Source of the DNA: Symsagittifera roscoffensis
Lineage: Eukaryota > Xenacoelomorpha > Acoela > Convolutidae
Assembly: GCF_963678635.1 (NCBI RefSeq)
Contig: NC_087063.1
Location: forward strand, 28,145,649-28,209,648
Length of the DNA: 64,000 nt
Direction of reading: 5' to 3'
In this document: positions 10,478-22,130 of the stretch, one piece after another
Numbering within the stretch: the stretch's first letter is position 1
Layout: each line of letters begins with the position of its first letter
Translations under genes and position numbers: made by a program
The notes under the pieces: model-generated
Database searches by the model: none
Told to the model about the DNA's origin: nothing
The model's input: only the letters and a program-made list of their open reading frames with translations

Positions 10478-10486
10478 CAGGTAAGT
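10478..10486 (+). promoter_or_regulatory. Splice-donor consensus CAG|GTAAGT after frame Y
   Basis: The sequence CAGGTAAGT follows the frame Y stop directly and is a perfect 5' splice-site consensus. It could start an intron in the 3' untranslated region of element D RNA. It could also serve as a donor for chimeric host transcripts with the aminopeptidase exon downstream. Confidence 0.45.
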
Positions 10487-12928
10487 ATAATTTATACATA
10501 TACTAATAAATTTAAAATAAAACACTAACCATTCTTTATCCATGTTTTATTTAGATTTTTAGTCTTCATCTCACGATCATCTGCAAAATACACAAAAGAA
10601 AAATAAAAAATAGAAAACTTCTTCAAATTGTCCCAAACTCTAATAATCTTTTGCACCAGCTAAATTAAAAAAAATTCATACAAATGTAATAAATTAATTT
10701 ATAAATTATTTCCCTAAAAGCAGTAATTCTAATAATGATGAAAATTTGTAACTTAATTTTTCCCCAAAACAAGCAATAAAATTGAAATTCTATGTAGTAA
10801 ATTAATAAAACGCAAATGCAGTACTAACCTTTTGATATTTTCATTCACTCGCACAAGAATTCTATCCAAACTCGCACAGCTCGCCCACGACGAATTGTTT
10901 AAATAATGAATTTCAGTTTCAAGCTTTCACACTCAACAACTCTAACACACGATAACAAGTTTCAAACTTTCCTTTAACCCATTTGGAAAGGAATTATATA
11001 CTAAACAAAACTAACCAATGCAGCTTACTAAACACCACAACACATAGAATAACAGCATGACTAAGAAAAGGAAACCAACGGTACCCAAACCGGATTAACC
11101 CAGTTTAAAACTGGATAATTTATTCTTTTGAAGACTATTATAAAGTCTAAGAAAGAAATAATAAAATACAAAAAAGTCGAAAGACAAACCCATACCAAAA
11201 ACAATTTGATTTTTGAAAAAAGGACACAACCAACGAAACATAAGAAAAACCACAATAAACCCAACATAAAACGTTATCACATAACAGGACCTATCACAGA
11301 AACCGCACGAAATCATACTCCCACTCCTGGCCTAACCCACCAGAGAGGACGTCCTGAGCATGCTCTATAGCCGGCCTAACCCACCGCGCTACATCCACGC
11401 TTTGTGACCACACTTCTATTTTTAATAAGAGGTACTCAAGGGTGGGTGAGTAACTCTTCAAAATAACTGAACTAAAACAGAAAGCTTTTGTGAAAACAAC
11501 TAACCAAAATCATAACTAAAACACTAAACTAATAAAAATTTTATAAAATGTAAATTATATCTTGCAGTATATAGATCAGCATACAACACCAAAGACGAAC
11601 ATCCAAAGACAAAATGACCCCACTACACTCGAAAAAGAATGGCCAACCACAATCAATATGCCGCCCACAATCACAACTCAAAGGATTTAGAGTACGACTT
11701 GACTTCGCAGAAAAGGACTTCATTGAACTAGAACAATGACCACCTCGATGTTCAAGTATACGTACAGATCCGAGTAACCAGGCATCCCCTCCACGCACAA
11801 TCTCCACGCCATTCCCAGACAAGGTCAAAGACAAAGAATTTCTCTACATGAAACGAAAAAACCTGTCATAGCCAACCATTCTGAAATCAGATTTGAGTTT
11901 GTTGCGAAAACCCAGTCGTTGTCATGAGAAGACACAACGATTAAATCTGGAACTTCTCTAACAAGAGAACCCAGACGAAATATGATGTTCGCCAAATACC
12001 AACGTCCATCATCCATCTTTTGAATTGCAGAAAGACTATTCTAAAAAACTCTGTAAAACCCGGATGGGTGGAACCTGATCTAAACTACATTTTATGATTG
12101 GATAAATTAGATATTTTACCACTGTAAAGTATTTAATATTAACCAATCATGATCCATCTAACTAACAACCCACTTATTTGTAAGTGCTGGAATTACTTGT
12201 AATTTCAGCACCAGAGAGATTTGAATTTAACTTAGAAATTAGTTGACTCTCCAAGACTTCAGCAACCGCAATAAACCAGTATACCCTAGATCTATTGAGC
12301 CTAGCAGAGACTAGTTAAACACCCTGAGACTAGATAGTATAAGAGTAAGATTAGGATCGGTATTAGACTAAGAAGTTGCACGAATCTATCCGGCCGAAAA
12401 TAAGATAGCGTGACGAGCAGACGGTGTACCCTATCCGAAATTACTCTATGAGTTAACCACCTCGGTCCTAACTCACTAGGGTACCTTGTAACGAATTTCC
12501 ACCCCTATTAAGAAAAAATTGAACAGTTAAGTGTGAACGAACTTTGTACCTTGTAAGGAATTCTCCCCTTTTGCAAAAGGTGGGAAAAGTTAACAAGATC
12601 CTAGTATCTTCAGAAGATGATACGTAGATTTTTCGACCACAGGAAAGTTCAAATTCTAAAAACTAGTAGATTATAATTTGCGACAAGTGTTACATTTAAC
12701 AAACGAAATTGAAATTTCTGGAGAACAACAAAAATTGTTTTATTTAGAGCGTTGAGATTTTAGCAGATACCATAGAAGGAGATTTTTAAGTACGCTATCC
12801 TTTTTACTGATAAACTGTTAATTAAATCAATTTATGATATGCTCAACGACAGTTTCTGAAACTCTACTCTTTCTCCCCCCCCCCCCCCCCCCCGTTCCTA
12901 AATCGATAATGCGGCTAATCCCTTTTAG
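10487..12928. other. Non-coding, probably element D 3' end plus aminopeptidase intron
   Basis: No supported gene. The A/C strand bias fades here, so the element's 3' end probably lies within it, but no LTR pair could be defined. Positions 11331-11400 hold GC-richer sequence with a faint tRNA A-box-like block on the minus strand. Two related segments near 12481 and 12548 begin GTACCTTGTAA(C/G)GAATT. A run of 19 C lies at 12875-12893, about 35 bases before the acceptor of the aminopeptidase exon. I looked for an upstream exon carrying the HExxH zinc motif and found none. Confidence 0.4.
12875..12893 (+). repeat. Poly(C) run of 19 bases
   Basis: A mononucleotide run of 19 C in the pyrimidine-rich DNA just before the 3' splice site of the aminopeptidase exon. 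Its length is likely to vary between individuals and is prone to sequencing error. Confidence 0.9.
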
Positions 12929-14085
12929 GTGGTTTAATTGTGAACGACTGGTGGTCTGATTTCTGGATCAATGAGGGACTAACTTACTATTATGCAGACG
13001 AAGTTGTCAGAGAGGCCGTGAGACAAGAAGTACTACCGTCTTCATTTCTCCCAACTTATTACCTATACTCTCACTACGACAACTACGCAATCACTCAAAA
13101 AGTCCATACTGTTCGAGCAAATGAACACTTTTATGGATTTAACATGGCCCTTTTTTACAAAGCAAGGAATGTTGCTTTTATGTTAGACACTGCAATGGAA
13201 GGCAATCTTTCAGTCTGTCTCGGATTAGCGATGGAAAATTACACTTTCAGATCTTTGTCAGGTCTGACGCTCAACAAAGAACTATCTAATTGTCCTCATT
13301 CGAACCTTAACGTAGTTAACTTCATGCAATATTGGCTTTATGAAGAGATGCTTCCAATTTTGAAACTAGAACTGCAAAATGAAACTGCTATTTTTACTTA
13401 TTCGCTCCTCTGCGATTTAGACGCTATAAAAAATGCAAGTTGCGAGACGCATAAAAAATATACACCTCAATTTGCGATAAAATTTCAGGACCAAGATTAT
13501 AACTTGCTTCAAAAAGTTCAAATTATTTCCGATTTTCCTTCTGAGATAAAACTTAACTTTTCAGTGGAGGACAACCAATTATTCTTCGTAAACGCGTTTG
13601 AAGGGAGAAATGTTTTGGTTCAATATCCTGAGTTTGTTTACGAAGAGTTTTTTAATTGGATTGAATCAGAAAAATTCACATACGATCGCCCGGACAACCA
13701 TTTCCTATTGATGTTTATAATGGACATGCTTCAGTTGTCAGCAAGGGAACTAATCAAATCTGATTGGACAATAAAAATAAGGAACAAACCTTCGGAACTA
13801 AAGAAAATGGGAGCAAAGAGATACGTGGAAGACATTATAGACGATATCAGCACACATTGTTTTGATCAAAGCTTTTTCCTGACTTTAACCGGAAACTATC
13901 GAGGTTGGGATAACATTTCTTCGCTTGCACCTGTCAGTACATCCAATTCTACTCGTGAAAACTGTTTCGTAGACACTGAGGAGAACATGAATATCCAACT
14001 GAATAATGAGCGTCTCAGGACCCTTATAATGTTTGCACTCAACGGCCACGAATTTTGGGCAAATCTATATGGAATAATTTGCTAA
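12929..14085 (+). CDS. M1 zinc aminopeptidase, terminal exon
   Basis: An exon with acceptor CCTTTTAG ending at 12928. The first two bases complete a codon begun upstream, and the frame reads from 12931 to TAA at 14083-14085 (384 codons). It opens with GLIVNDWWSDFWINEG, the part of an M1 (gluzincin, aminopeptidase N type) catalytic domain that follows HExxH and carries the third zinc ligand, Glu of NEG. The downstream YGFNMALFYKA region matches the position of the catalytic Tyr helix of the family. The preceding exon with HExxH must lie to the left, separated by at least 12.9 kb of DNA that includes element D. The segment after the catalytic domain (~270 residues) is divergent and short of a full ERAP1-type C-terminal domain. 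An AATAAA follows 25 bases after the stop, so this is the gene's 3' end. A secreted or membrane ectopeptidase is the usual family role. Confidence 0.8.
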
Positions 14086-14110
14086 GCCAAAAACTTAAAT
14101 AATTGTTGAA

Positions 14111-14116
14111 AATAAA
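14111..14116 (+). terminator. Poly(A) signal of the aminopeptidase gene
   Basis: AATAAA 25 bases after the aminopeptidase stop codon. It implies a 3' untranslated region of only about 40-60 bases. Confidence 0.6.
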
Positions 14117-15080
14117 TCGTGAAAGCGTCTTTTTGTGCGGCCAATTTTTTTCGGAAAAGTCAGGGTTTGTGCAAATTTAAAGTAACCAAATCATTAGCTG
14201 ATTTTTTTAAGGAACTGTGTTGATTTTTGTGCATGTTTTGAGCAGATAAACTTAACTTACCAGAACTTCGATGAAAGTTTTAATTGACTATATTTATCTT
14301 CGCAAAAAAATTAACAAAATTAAAAATATTTTATTGTTCCAAAATTTCAAAATAAAAAAATTAGAGTTTTCTTTGCGCCAGACCAGTTTTTGAACCTAAG
14401 TGTTCGCGAAATGCTACAATAAACTAAGAACGAAATGTTTTACAGCAAAATTGAGCTTTTCGCGTTGCTCTCTCCAAATAGCCTATAAAAACTGACTAGC
14501 GTGTACAGCACCTCCGGTTTTTCAATCAGATTCAAATACGTGAAAATGGCTTATAAAAAAATATAAGAAAAGAAACGAAAGGAATACAACCGTAACAATA
14601 GACGGGGGCATCCAACTACGCTTTTTATTTCAAAAATCGAACAAAAAAACTCAAACAAAATTTCTTTTCGAACTAAAATGGTCTAAAACTACTGGGTTTC
14701 AGATCTTCGTATTTTGAACTCAGAAACAAAACCCTAAAATGGCCGACAGCCTACAACTGCATTTTCTATATTTAACGATCTCATTGACAAAAATTTTAAA
14801 CCATGAATAAGACTCTTGTTTAACTTCGTTCTTACTTTTCATTAGCCCGTACCTATATCGTTTGCTGCCATCAATAGATAAACCCAGCGTAATTATAATA
14901 ACAATATAAAAATTGTCAGTTTCGAAAACTTGAAAAAAAAATCGAAGAAAACAGAGCAAAAATATTAAAATGGCGGCCACATCTGCAACTATTGGTAAAA
15001 ACCTGACTTCACGCCACCATGCATCGACAATTTCAACTATTGAAAAGTATTACTTTTTTTAAAATTTACGAAAAATCTAG
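14117..15080. other. AT-rich intergenic DNA
   Basis: No supported gene, RNA or element. Short frames on both strands are low-complexity and show no recognisable product. Confidence 0.5.
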
Positions 15081-16035
15081 GAAATTGAAAATCGTTGAGC
15101 AGTCATATTTGGAGTTCAGAATAAACTTCCTGAGAATACCCCTCCTTGAAAGCACTCCACCAGAGAGTTGAGAATTTCAATTAAAAAAAATTCTGAAGAA
15201 ATTTGAAAAATCATTGAAAGTGGCATACCTCTATAATTAAGATAAAATGAGCAGTCAAACTTGGAGAAAAAAGAATTGCAATCTTTGATGATACCCTGGG
15301 ATTACCCCATCTTAATTTTGGGAATTACAGATTTCGTAAAGCTTTTTTAAGTCTTCGAATAAATTACAAACAAATATTGAGATAACGTCAAATCTCGGAA
15401 AGTAAAACAATTTCAGCAATAACATTCGGAGGAATACTTTGCATTCTCTATGGAAGGAAAACTACTTTGGCAGCATCCAGCAGCTATAGAGTTGTGCAAT
15501 TCCATTTTGTATCTGTTTTTAAAAATTTTTGAAATCATAAAAAACCGTGTTGTCTCAAAAATTTAAAGTATTTTGAGCAGTCACATTTGGAGGCACGAAT
15601 TGCAATCCCTATGAGTGGCATATCAGCACCCAAATGCTGTGTTCGAAATTTTGATTTTGTAAAAATTTGTAAATATAAGTTTTCTGAAAGTTTTGAAAAA
15701 AAAATCGCCATATCTCGTGAACTGGACGCATTTTTTGAATTATTAAATCTAAACTTTCTGAAAATTCTCGAAAAGCATAAGGATTTGAGCAATCATATTT
15801 GAACGCAAGATTTAAAACCCATGAAAGTATCCAGACAGCACCCAACCGAACTACACGGTTGGGAATTTCAATTTTTCCCATTTTTTTAAGATTAGTTTTC
15901 TGAAAATTAAAAAAAAATCATATACCAGTCATATCTCGAAAGCTACAACGATTTGAGTAATGATTTTTGGCGGCAAGATACGCAACCACTGAGCGTAACC
16001 TGGCAGCACTAAAACACAGTGTTGATAGTTTTAAG
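15080..16035 (+). repeat. Diverged ~165-bp tandem array, about six units
   Basis: A core (TTGAGCAGTCATATTTGGAG or close variants, followed by a loosely kept GGCAAGATTGCAATC...GGCAGCACC... stretch and an A/T-rich tail) recurs near 15091, 15246, 15413, 15573, 15785 and 15954. The spacing is 155-212 bases, mostly 155-170. The units differ too much to be recent. Short opposite-strand frames in this stretch come from the repeat and are not genes. A similar array may occur elsewhere in the genome as a satellite or tandem SINE. Confidence 0.6.
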
Positions 16036-19000
16036 TTTTGTGAAATTTTAAGTTTCTGTTTAAGCAACAGACGCGCAGTACATCACAAACAATAGCCATA
16101 CATAAAGCAGAGAACAGATGCTATGCAATTTGCAATGCTTTAGTGAAATTTCCATATAAGTCAACACTTTTCTTTGCGAGTTAGGTTAGAAAAAGCTTCC
16201 TACTAACACACTAACGCTCGCGCGTGTAATAATGATTATTTGGATAGCTTTCCGAGTGAAAATAAAAAATTGAAAAAAGGGTTTTTTCTCCTTTCTTACA
16301 TGACGCACAAAATTTCCCGCACTCGCATTCTTGCTGATGCAAAAGACACCACAGGCTCTGGGCCCATCAAAAACTGCCTTGAACAAAACATCACCGTACT
16401 CCACATTAAACCCAAGAAGTTATCGTGGCCAACCTTGACTTCAGGTCATCGGAATCAGCCTAGACACTAAAGTAATCGGAGACCTACTTGACTCTCGGAT
16501 CATCAAAGTCCCCTGAATTGATGTTCATCGGTTTCGGCCTTGACTCCGTGGTCATCAGATCTCACCTTGGCCTCCATGACAACTAGACGAATTCTAAAAT
16601 AACACCAACCACGCCCTTGAACATTTTCATTTTTCACCGCAAAATGGGGCTGGCCGTAACGTATCATAACGTCCAGAATAAGCGTTCAGAACTTTCATAC
16701 AGCAAAGTCTCAGCAGCCAAATCGAAATATAAGTTGAATCCGGTATCTTTTCATCAAAACGCAACCACATCTAAGTTTCAAAAAAAAATAATTTGCTTTG
16801 CTCTTTTAGTCAACTAAAAAGATAGAAGAGAAAGCTAAACTATATTTCTTAAAACATTAAAAATTAAGCATTCGGCTTTGCCACGAAATAAAACCTTAAT
16901 ATTCAGACATGGCCTACGGTATTTTTTGACGCAATTTGATATACCTAAAAAGTTCTTAGATGTCAAATGTGTCAAGATAAAAAAGTCCCTATTGGTCGTG
17001 AATTGGGTCGAAAATTATGTCCAGTCACCAGAAAAATCGGTTTAAAACTTTTCAGCTTTTCGGACTGAAATATGTCAAATAGTTTGAAATCGAATTATTA
17101 TTTACCGGTCGAAATATTCATACTTCATCTTTTTTAGGCTTCAATTGAAATAACGTAGACTTTCAGCTTAACAAACATTAATGCAGTAATCGAGATAAGA
17201 TCAATCGAGTAGGTGGAACTTTTTTCCAAGTCAGTTTTCAATCAAACTTTTAATTACTGGCTGACCTATTAAGGAGTGAAAATGATCTTTCACATAATTT
17301 GCAGAAAATATGTAACAAAGCCTCCAAATAGCAGTACCGCAATGTTTTGAACAATACTCAACAATTAACCAAAATTGTCAAAACAGTTAGCAAAATTAAT
17401 TTAAAATTGACACTTTTTTTTGAAAATTTTCCGTTGTCAATTCAACATTACTTCGAAGCATTTGAATTTCAAAAACCATTAACGATTGACCATTAACGAT
17501 TGAATAGGACAACCGCAATAAAAATCAAATTTGAGCATAAACAAATCCAGAACTATCCATAGCCAAAAGGACAATTTGAACAGTGTCATTGAACTCACGA
17601 ACACGGAAACATTTTTAAGTAGTTTTTTCTTTGTTTTTTCATGATACTATATTAACCCCTTTTTCGATAAAACTAACCGGATTCGAGAAAACTGAATCAG
17701 AAAATATTTTTTTAATCCGCGAGAATTTTGAGAATGAAAATCCATGTATGAAACCGAAAAAAGTTTTCTCGTGTCATTGGAAAATTTGTATTCGAAATCG
17801 TATGCTGCCTTGCTAATACCAAATGATCTTAAATTGAATTTAAAAATAATTGAAAGAAAAAGCGATAGGAAAATGAAGGTGAAAAGACTTCCTGAAACGA
17901 GAAATATGGCCAACTGACAGTTGGAAATGAAAAATGAACAGAAGGAAACAGAAAAACAACATAGCCAACTAACAGTTGGAAAAGAATTATGAACGCCAGG
18001 AAAGAGAAAAACGGACTTGTTCTTTGAAATATTTATAATTTTCAATAATTGAATTAAAAACATATGCATTTAAAGTTCTTTCAAATTCACAAACAACTTA
18101 TAATTGGTGTTTTTTCTAAAAGTAACCCAATTTGAGAAAACTGGGTCAGTATGTAAATTTTAAATTCCGCTGAGAAATCTTAAAATTAATTCCACTTTCG
18201 AAACTAGAAGTCGATCACGTTTTCAGTGACCTTAACTTTTTTGCTGCTCGATTTTCTTTTTTCCTTAACCTTTTCCCTTACTGCTCGGTTTACCAGATGC
18301 AATGGAGTGAACTTAAAAAAAATCACCAAGACCTATGAGCTTCACACCATGCGGTAAAAATAGATCTTTCAAAATGAATTCAGAAAAACTGAGGAAAAAC
18401 ATTTCCAGACAAAAGAATTAAAAATTAGCATCGGAACAAAACTAATCAAGCGATGACGAAGCCGAAAACACCTGAGCAGAAACTCTTCTTGCCTATTTTT
18501 TTATTCAAAACTACTTGACAAAAAGATCGCTTTTCTCCCTAAAAAAACGTTTCCCTTCTGTTCAGAACACACAAACGCACATACACACTTCTTTTCACTC
18601 ATCAAATTATGCAAAAAGAGGTTACTTAGCCGATAAAAAATAAATCAAAATCTACTAAGCCGGAAAAAAAAACCTTTAGAAAACTGAATTTTTTACATAC
18701 CGAGTTGGTTAAATTACAACCAGCATAAAAAAATGAGTCAGAGAGCATACAAGCATGTGTTGCTCCTGATGCGACTGAAAATTTGGACGCAATACGGATA
18801 AAAAATAGCCCGTATTAATTTGGGCCGAATGAAGTTTTTAAGCGAAACAAAAAAAAGAAATACGAAAAAAGGTACAGTAAAATTAACATTTGTAAGTTTA
18901 CACTACAAGCAAAATAAAAGAAAATTGCGTGGGGCAAAAAAAATTCTCAGATGTGACAACTAATCCGACAGAACTTAAGCAGACAATTAATAGGTCGATA

Positions 19001-19799
19001 ATATTGTAACAGAATATTTCACGTATGAAAAAAAACTAGTCCTGATCAGATTCGATCACAGGGCTTTTGCCGTCCCAGGATAATTCGTTACCTCCAGGCT
19101 AACTGTGCGGGGAACGCTAAGAAATTTGAGTTTATTATGAACCACGGTAGATGAGTCCTGTGAACAAAATAAATTAAGGGAAAAAGTCTAGTAAACGATT
19201 GCAATTATTATGAAACAAAACAACAAATCCTTTCTAACAGCCTGTAGGATAATTTTGAATTCAAAAAAATTATCAACTGAAAAGTTTAACCCCATGTTTT
19301 CACGTTAAACTCGCAATCCAAAAATGTTGCGTTTCACTCCAATCTAAAAGAAACTTGATTAACTTAAGTTTTTTTTAGATTGGAGTCAAACCTGGTAGCT
19401 TCAGAATGTTTAAATTGCCTAATTTTTGCGATAAACTTCTTAAATAGTTTCAGAGAGGTGAAAAAGAACACAAATTCAAACACTGGTGCAGATGATGTCA
19501 ACAACCATGATATCCCGAGTTAAACATTTCACGACCATACTCCTATCCCCAGAACTGGAGTTAAGAGAGTAAACTCTGTCCTGAGTCCATGAGAAGAACG
19601 ATCTCTTCTAGATGATGGTATTTCAAAGAAGATGGAGGATACTATTACAAGTCCTCTAAAGTCGCTTATACCAAGTATAGTGGATAAAATCAAGAAATAA
19701 CTCTAAATATTGATAAACGCTGCTGTAAAAAAGCAGAGAATGTCATCAAGTAGGAAATTTTGTCGTCTGTACAAGAAATGATATCCGCTTAAGCCAATC
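16036..19799. other. Non-coding DNA with minor repeats and hairpins
   Basis: No supported gene. Positions 16425-16580 contain a degenerate ~45-bp minisatellite built around CCTTGACTC...GTCATC. Positions 17890-18010 hold a two-unit tandem repeat, each unit with a CCAACT(G/A)ACAGTTGG palindrome (17910-17924 and 17965-17979). A pair of related segments (AAAACTAAC/AAAAGTAACCC...GAGAAAACTG) lies near 17670 and 18118. A strong inverted repeat lies at 19336-19386. The rest is AT-rich DNA with simple A and T runs. Confidence 0.5.
19336..19386. repeat. 14-bp perfect inverted repeat, hairpin-forming
   Basis: ACTCCAATCTAAAA at 19336-19349 is matched by its exact reverse complement at 19373-19386, with partial further pairing inward and a short loop. 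It could be the core of a miniature transposon or a hairpin RNA. No target duplication or flanking terminal repeat was found. Confidence 0.6.
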
Positions 19800-20180
19800 T
19801 AAATCAAACTTAAAACTCTAAGAGAGTCTGAAAAGCTCGAAGCTGAAAGTCGTTGTGATAAATTACATGTCTTGGGTGTCCCGGAACAAACTGATGGTGA
19901 GAATAAGTGGGAGTCTAACGAATGTACCGTTTCTCAACTAGTCAACAATTCACGAGAAATTGGAGCAAAAGTAGAGGAACAAGATACATCAGTGGCGCAT
20001 CGCCTACTATCACGATCCACAGGAAGCAAACCTATCATTGCTTGTTTCTCAAGGAGGATTGCAAAAATAAGTCTGCGTTATACGAAGTCATTGGATAGCA
20101 AGAAAAATTTGAAGAAAGTAACTATATTCAAAGATATGATTCAACCAAGGGTTAACTTTATAAAAAATGATGATAAATGA
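19800..20180 (+). pseudogene. LINE ORF1-like protein fragment
   Basis: The frame includes LHVLGVPEQTDGENKW and later VAHRLLSRSTGSKPIIACFS. This is the pattern of the RRM-type ORF1 protein found in many LINEs: a GVPE box, then an aHR(l/i)-G-kPIIa-F block. It is broken: there is no long upstream coiled-coil frame and it stops at 20180. It precedes the endonuclease and RT fragments of what looks like the same element. ORF1 proteins of this kind bind LINE RNA. Confidence 0.65.
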
Positions 20181-20429
20181 TAGAAGAGTACAGCCTGGGC
20201 GGACAAGAGAAGGAGTAATCCATTTAAAATGGAAACAAGATAAAAATTATATCGAAATGATGGATTGTTTGAAGGCGGTCAATTCCTACAATATTATGGT
20301 TAAAATGTTATTATTTGTTTCAATAGTGTTTTCCGGGGAGCCGAAGAATCCGGCGGACCTCAAAAAGCTAAATGCTTTATCATTATTGGATCTAAATCTT
20401 GTGCTTAATGTGCGTCCCTGAAAAAACAT

Positions 20430-21085
20430 GAAGACTTGGAAGCATCAGTAAATAGTCTCGAGTCTCCGCCCGATGTGGTATGCATTACGGAAACCTGGCT
20501 AAGTAGCAATGATAGCAGAGATAAGCACGCTCTTAATGGTTTTCACTCTGTGTATTCTAATAAATTAGAAACTCGAGGTGAAGGTACAATGATTCAATTG
20601 GGCGACAAAGTAAGTTTTATAGAACATAACTATAAATAAACAGGAGTCTTTACCATTACTGGTTGATTACAATGGTCACCGAACAATTATAGTAAACATT
20701 TATGTACCTCCTATAGTTGACAAACTGAAAGTTGTAGAAGATTTTGATAAAGAAGTTGAAGTCCTTTCCAACAGAAAATCTCCAATGATTGTAACTGGTG
20801 ATTTTAAAATTGGCAATTTTTCAAAATAATAAAACAAAGTTCTATCTGAATACAATCATAGCTAATGGTTTTGAATTCATGAATAGATCTCCCACAAGAG
20901 ACTCAGAGTCCAGAAAATCTTGCGTTGATTCAATAATAGTTCGAAAAATCATTGATTTTGAGGTATCAGTACTAGATACTGAATCTTTTTCCGATCATTA
21001 TCCGGTTACCCTGAGTATAAAATTTAATCCCTTGATGCCCAAAAAACAATTTGCTGATTACTTATCAATTTTGAAGCAAAAGTAA
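20430..21085 (+). pseudogene. LINE apurinic-type endonuclease fragment
   Basis: Fragments in shifting frames show the hallmarks of the AP-endonuclease domain of non-LTR elements. These are PDVVCITETWL with the catalytic Glu (about 20466-20500), NGFHSVYSN, IVTGDFK (about 20789-20810, the GDFN box), VDSIIV and SDHYPVTL (about 20990-21010, the catalytic Asp-His). Several frameshifts and stops separate them, so it is dead. The domain nicks target DNA to prime reverse transcription. Confidence 0.75.
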
Positions 21086-21089
21086 CAGT

Positions 21090-22130
21090 TTTCAGATCTG
21101 AATGATTTGAATCACTTTGATGATTTTGCCTATGAGAACTTTCAAAACCGCTTCGTTCTATCATTAGATGAATTCGTACCAAGGCAAAAGTATTCCATAA
21201 ATTGAACGCGGATTGGTTTACTTAGTCTATCAAAAATGCACTACTTAGATGAATTAAGTTGTACAGAAATTTAGAAATTACATAAAGGAGTAAAAACAAA
21301 AGAACTTTCATTGAAGAGCGAAATACATGTCATACACTTGTAAGATAAACAAAAAAGAATTATTACTATAACAAGTTAAGCAATTGTATGAGAGAATCGA
21401 GACAATTATTGTTCCGACTTTCGATACGAAAGTAATGGGAATATTTGTGCTCGAGGTGGGTTTTTTTTTCTTCAGACAAATTTCGACTTTTTAACTAGCC
21501 ATTTTTGACGGAACTTTTTTATATCACTCGAAAGGTATTGTTGTCCTGAGCTTAAATTTGAAAAGATAGTTTACCTGTGATCATTTTTCGTAAAGTTATG
21601 GGGGTTTAAATATTGCTATTTTGGCCAATTTGGGACAATTAACGCGCGATATATTTCGCGCTATTAACGCGTAAGCGGAGAGTTAATCCGTCTTAAAACC
21701 GTTCGAAATTGGTTGAAAGAAGCTTATTTGCCGCAATTGATTTGTTACAAGGAGCTGAATCTATCTTTTGCACTTTATAGGGCGTGTGGGATGATGATTT
21801 TCATAAAAACAATATCAAATTTTAGAAAAAAAATTTTTCATTTTAATTTATTACAATTATTTTTTTAACGTTATTACTGCACCATAAAACCTTAAAAGGC
21901 AGTCGGAACATTCAGGGCTTGGCCCTGATACAAGCAGTCTTGTTCGAATTAGTAAATGAAACAACAGGCAGGGCTCCTAATTCTAACAGAATAACAAGTA
22001 TTTGTGAAACTGGCGAAAACTGAAATGAAATCTCTTCAATTGCAAATGCTTTCAATGAACTTTCTTACATCTGTCGAATCGAAACATGCCCATAGATTCC
22101 GAACACTGATACTATCATAAAGTTTGAAAA
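21090..22130. other. Linker of the LINE remnant with AT-rich insertion
   Basis: The first ~310 bases continue decayed LINE coding sequence. Positions ~21410-21880 are unlike the LINE and contain no gene; they may be a small insertion. LINE-like sequence resumes near 21900. Confidence 0.4.

Larger units (their letters stand above)
1..10486 (+). mobile_element. Element D: env-bearing LTR retroelement, 5' part outside window
   Basis: The stretch encodes, in order, reverse transcriptase, RNase H, integrase, a small membrane peptide, a Pro/Ser/Thr-rich frame, an envelope-like glycoprotein and a second accessory frame. The coding strand is strongly A- and C-rich and G-poor throughout, which contrasts with the DNA after about 10.5 kb. 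The order RT-RNase H-integrase and the GPY module place it with Ty3/gypsy-class elements, in the errantivirus-like sense of carrying an env. No gag or 5' LTR lies in the window and I could not delimit a 3' LTR, so both ends are open. It has frameshifts at about 1020 and 7045 and an in-frame stop at 2418, so this copy looks defective. It lies upstream of, and in the same orientation as, the aminopeptidase exon, probably within its intron. Confidence 0.8.

Noticed and set aside
11061-11370. Overlapping open frames on both strands
   Set aside because: A-rich, low-complexity translations with no family resemblance; chance frames.
11331-11400. Possible tRNA gene or tRNA-derived SINE on the minus strand
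   Set aside because: An A-box-like block is visible, but I found neither a proper B box nor a cloverleaf.
11541-12016. Minus-strand frames that looked like a decayed gene
   Set aside because: No recognisable motif; the two frames do not join into a convincing protein.
16240-16470. Small + strand frame of 76 residues
   Set aside because: It overlaps a minisatellite and a frame of similar length on the other strand; no start context or homology visible.
19140-19165. Hammerhead-ribozyme-like GATGAGTCC...GAAC
   Set aside because: The invariant CTGATGA and GAAA boxes are not both present and no three-stem fold could be drawn.
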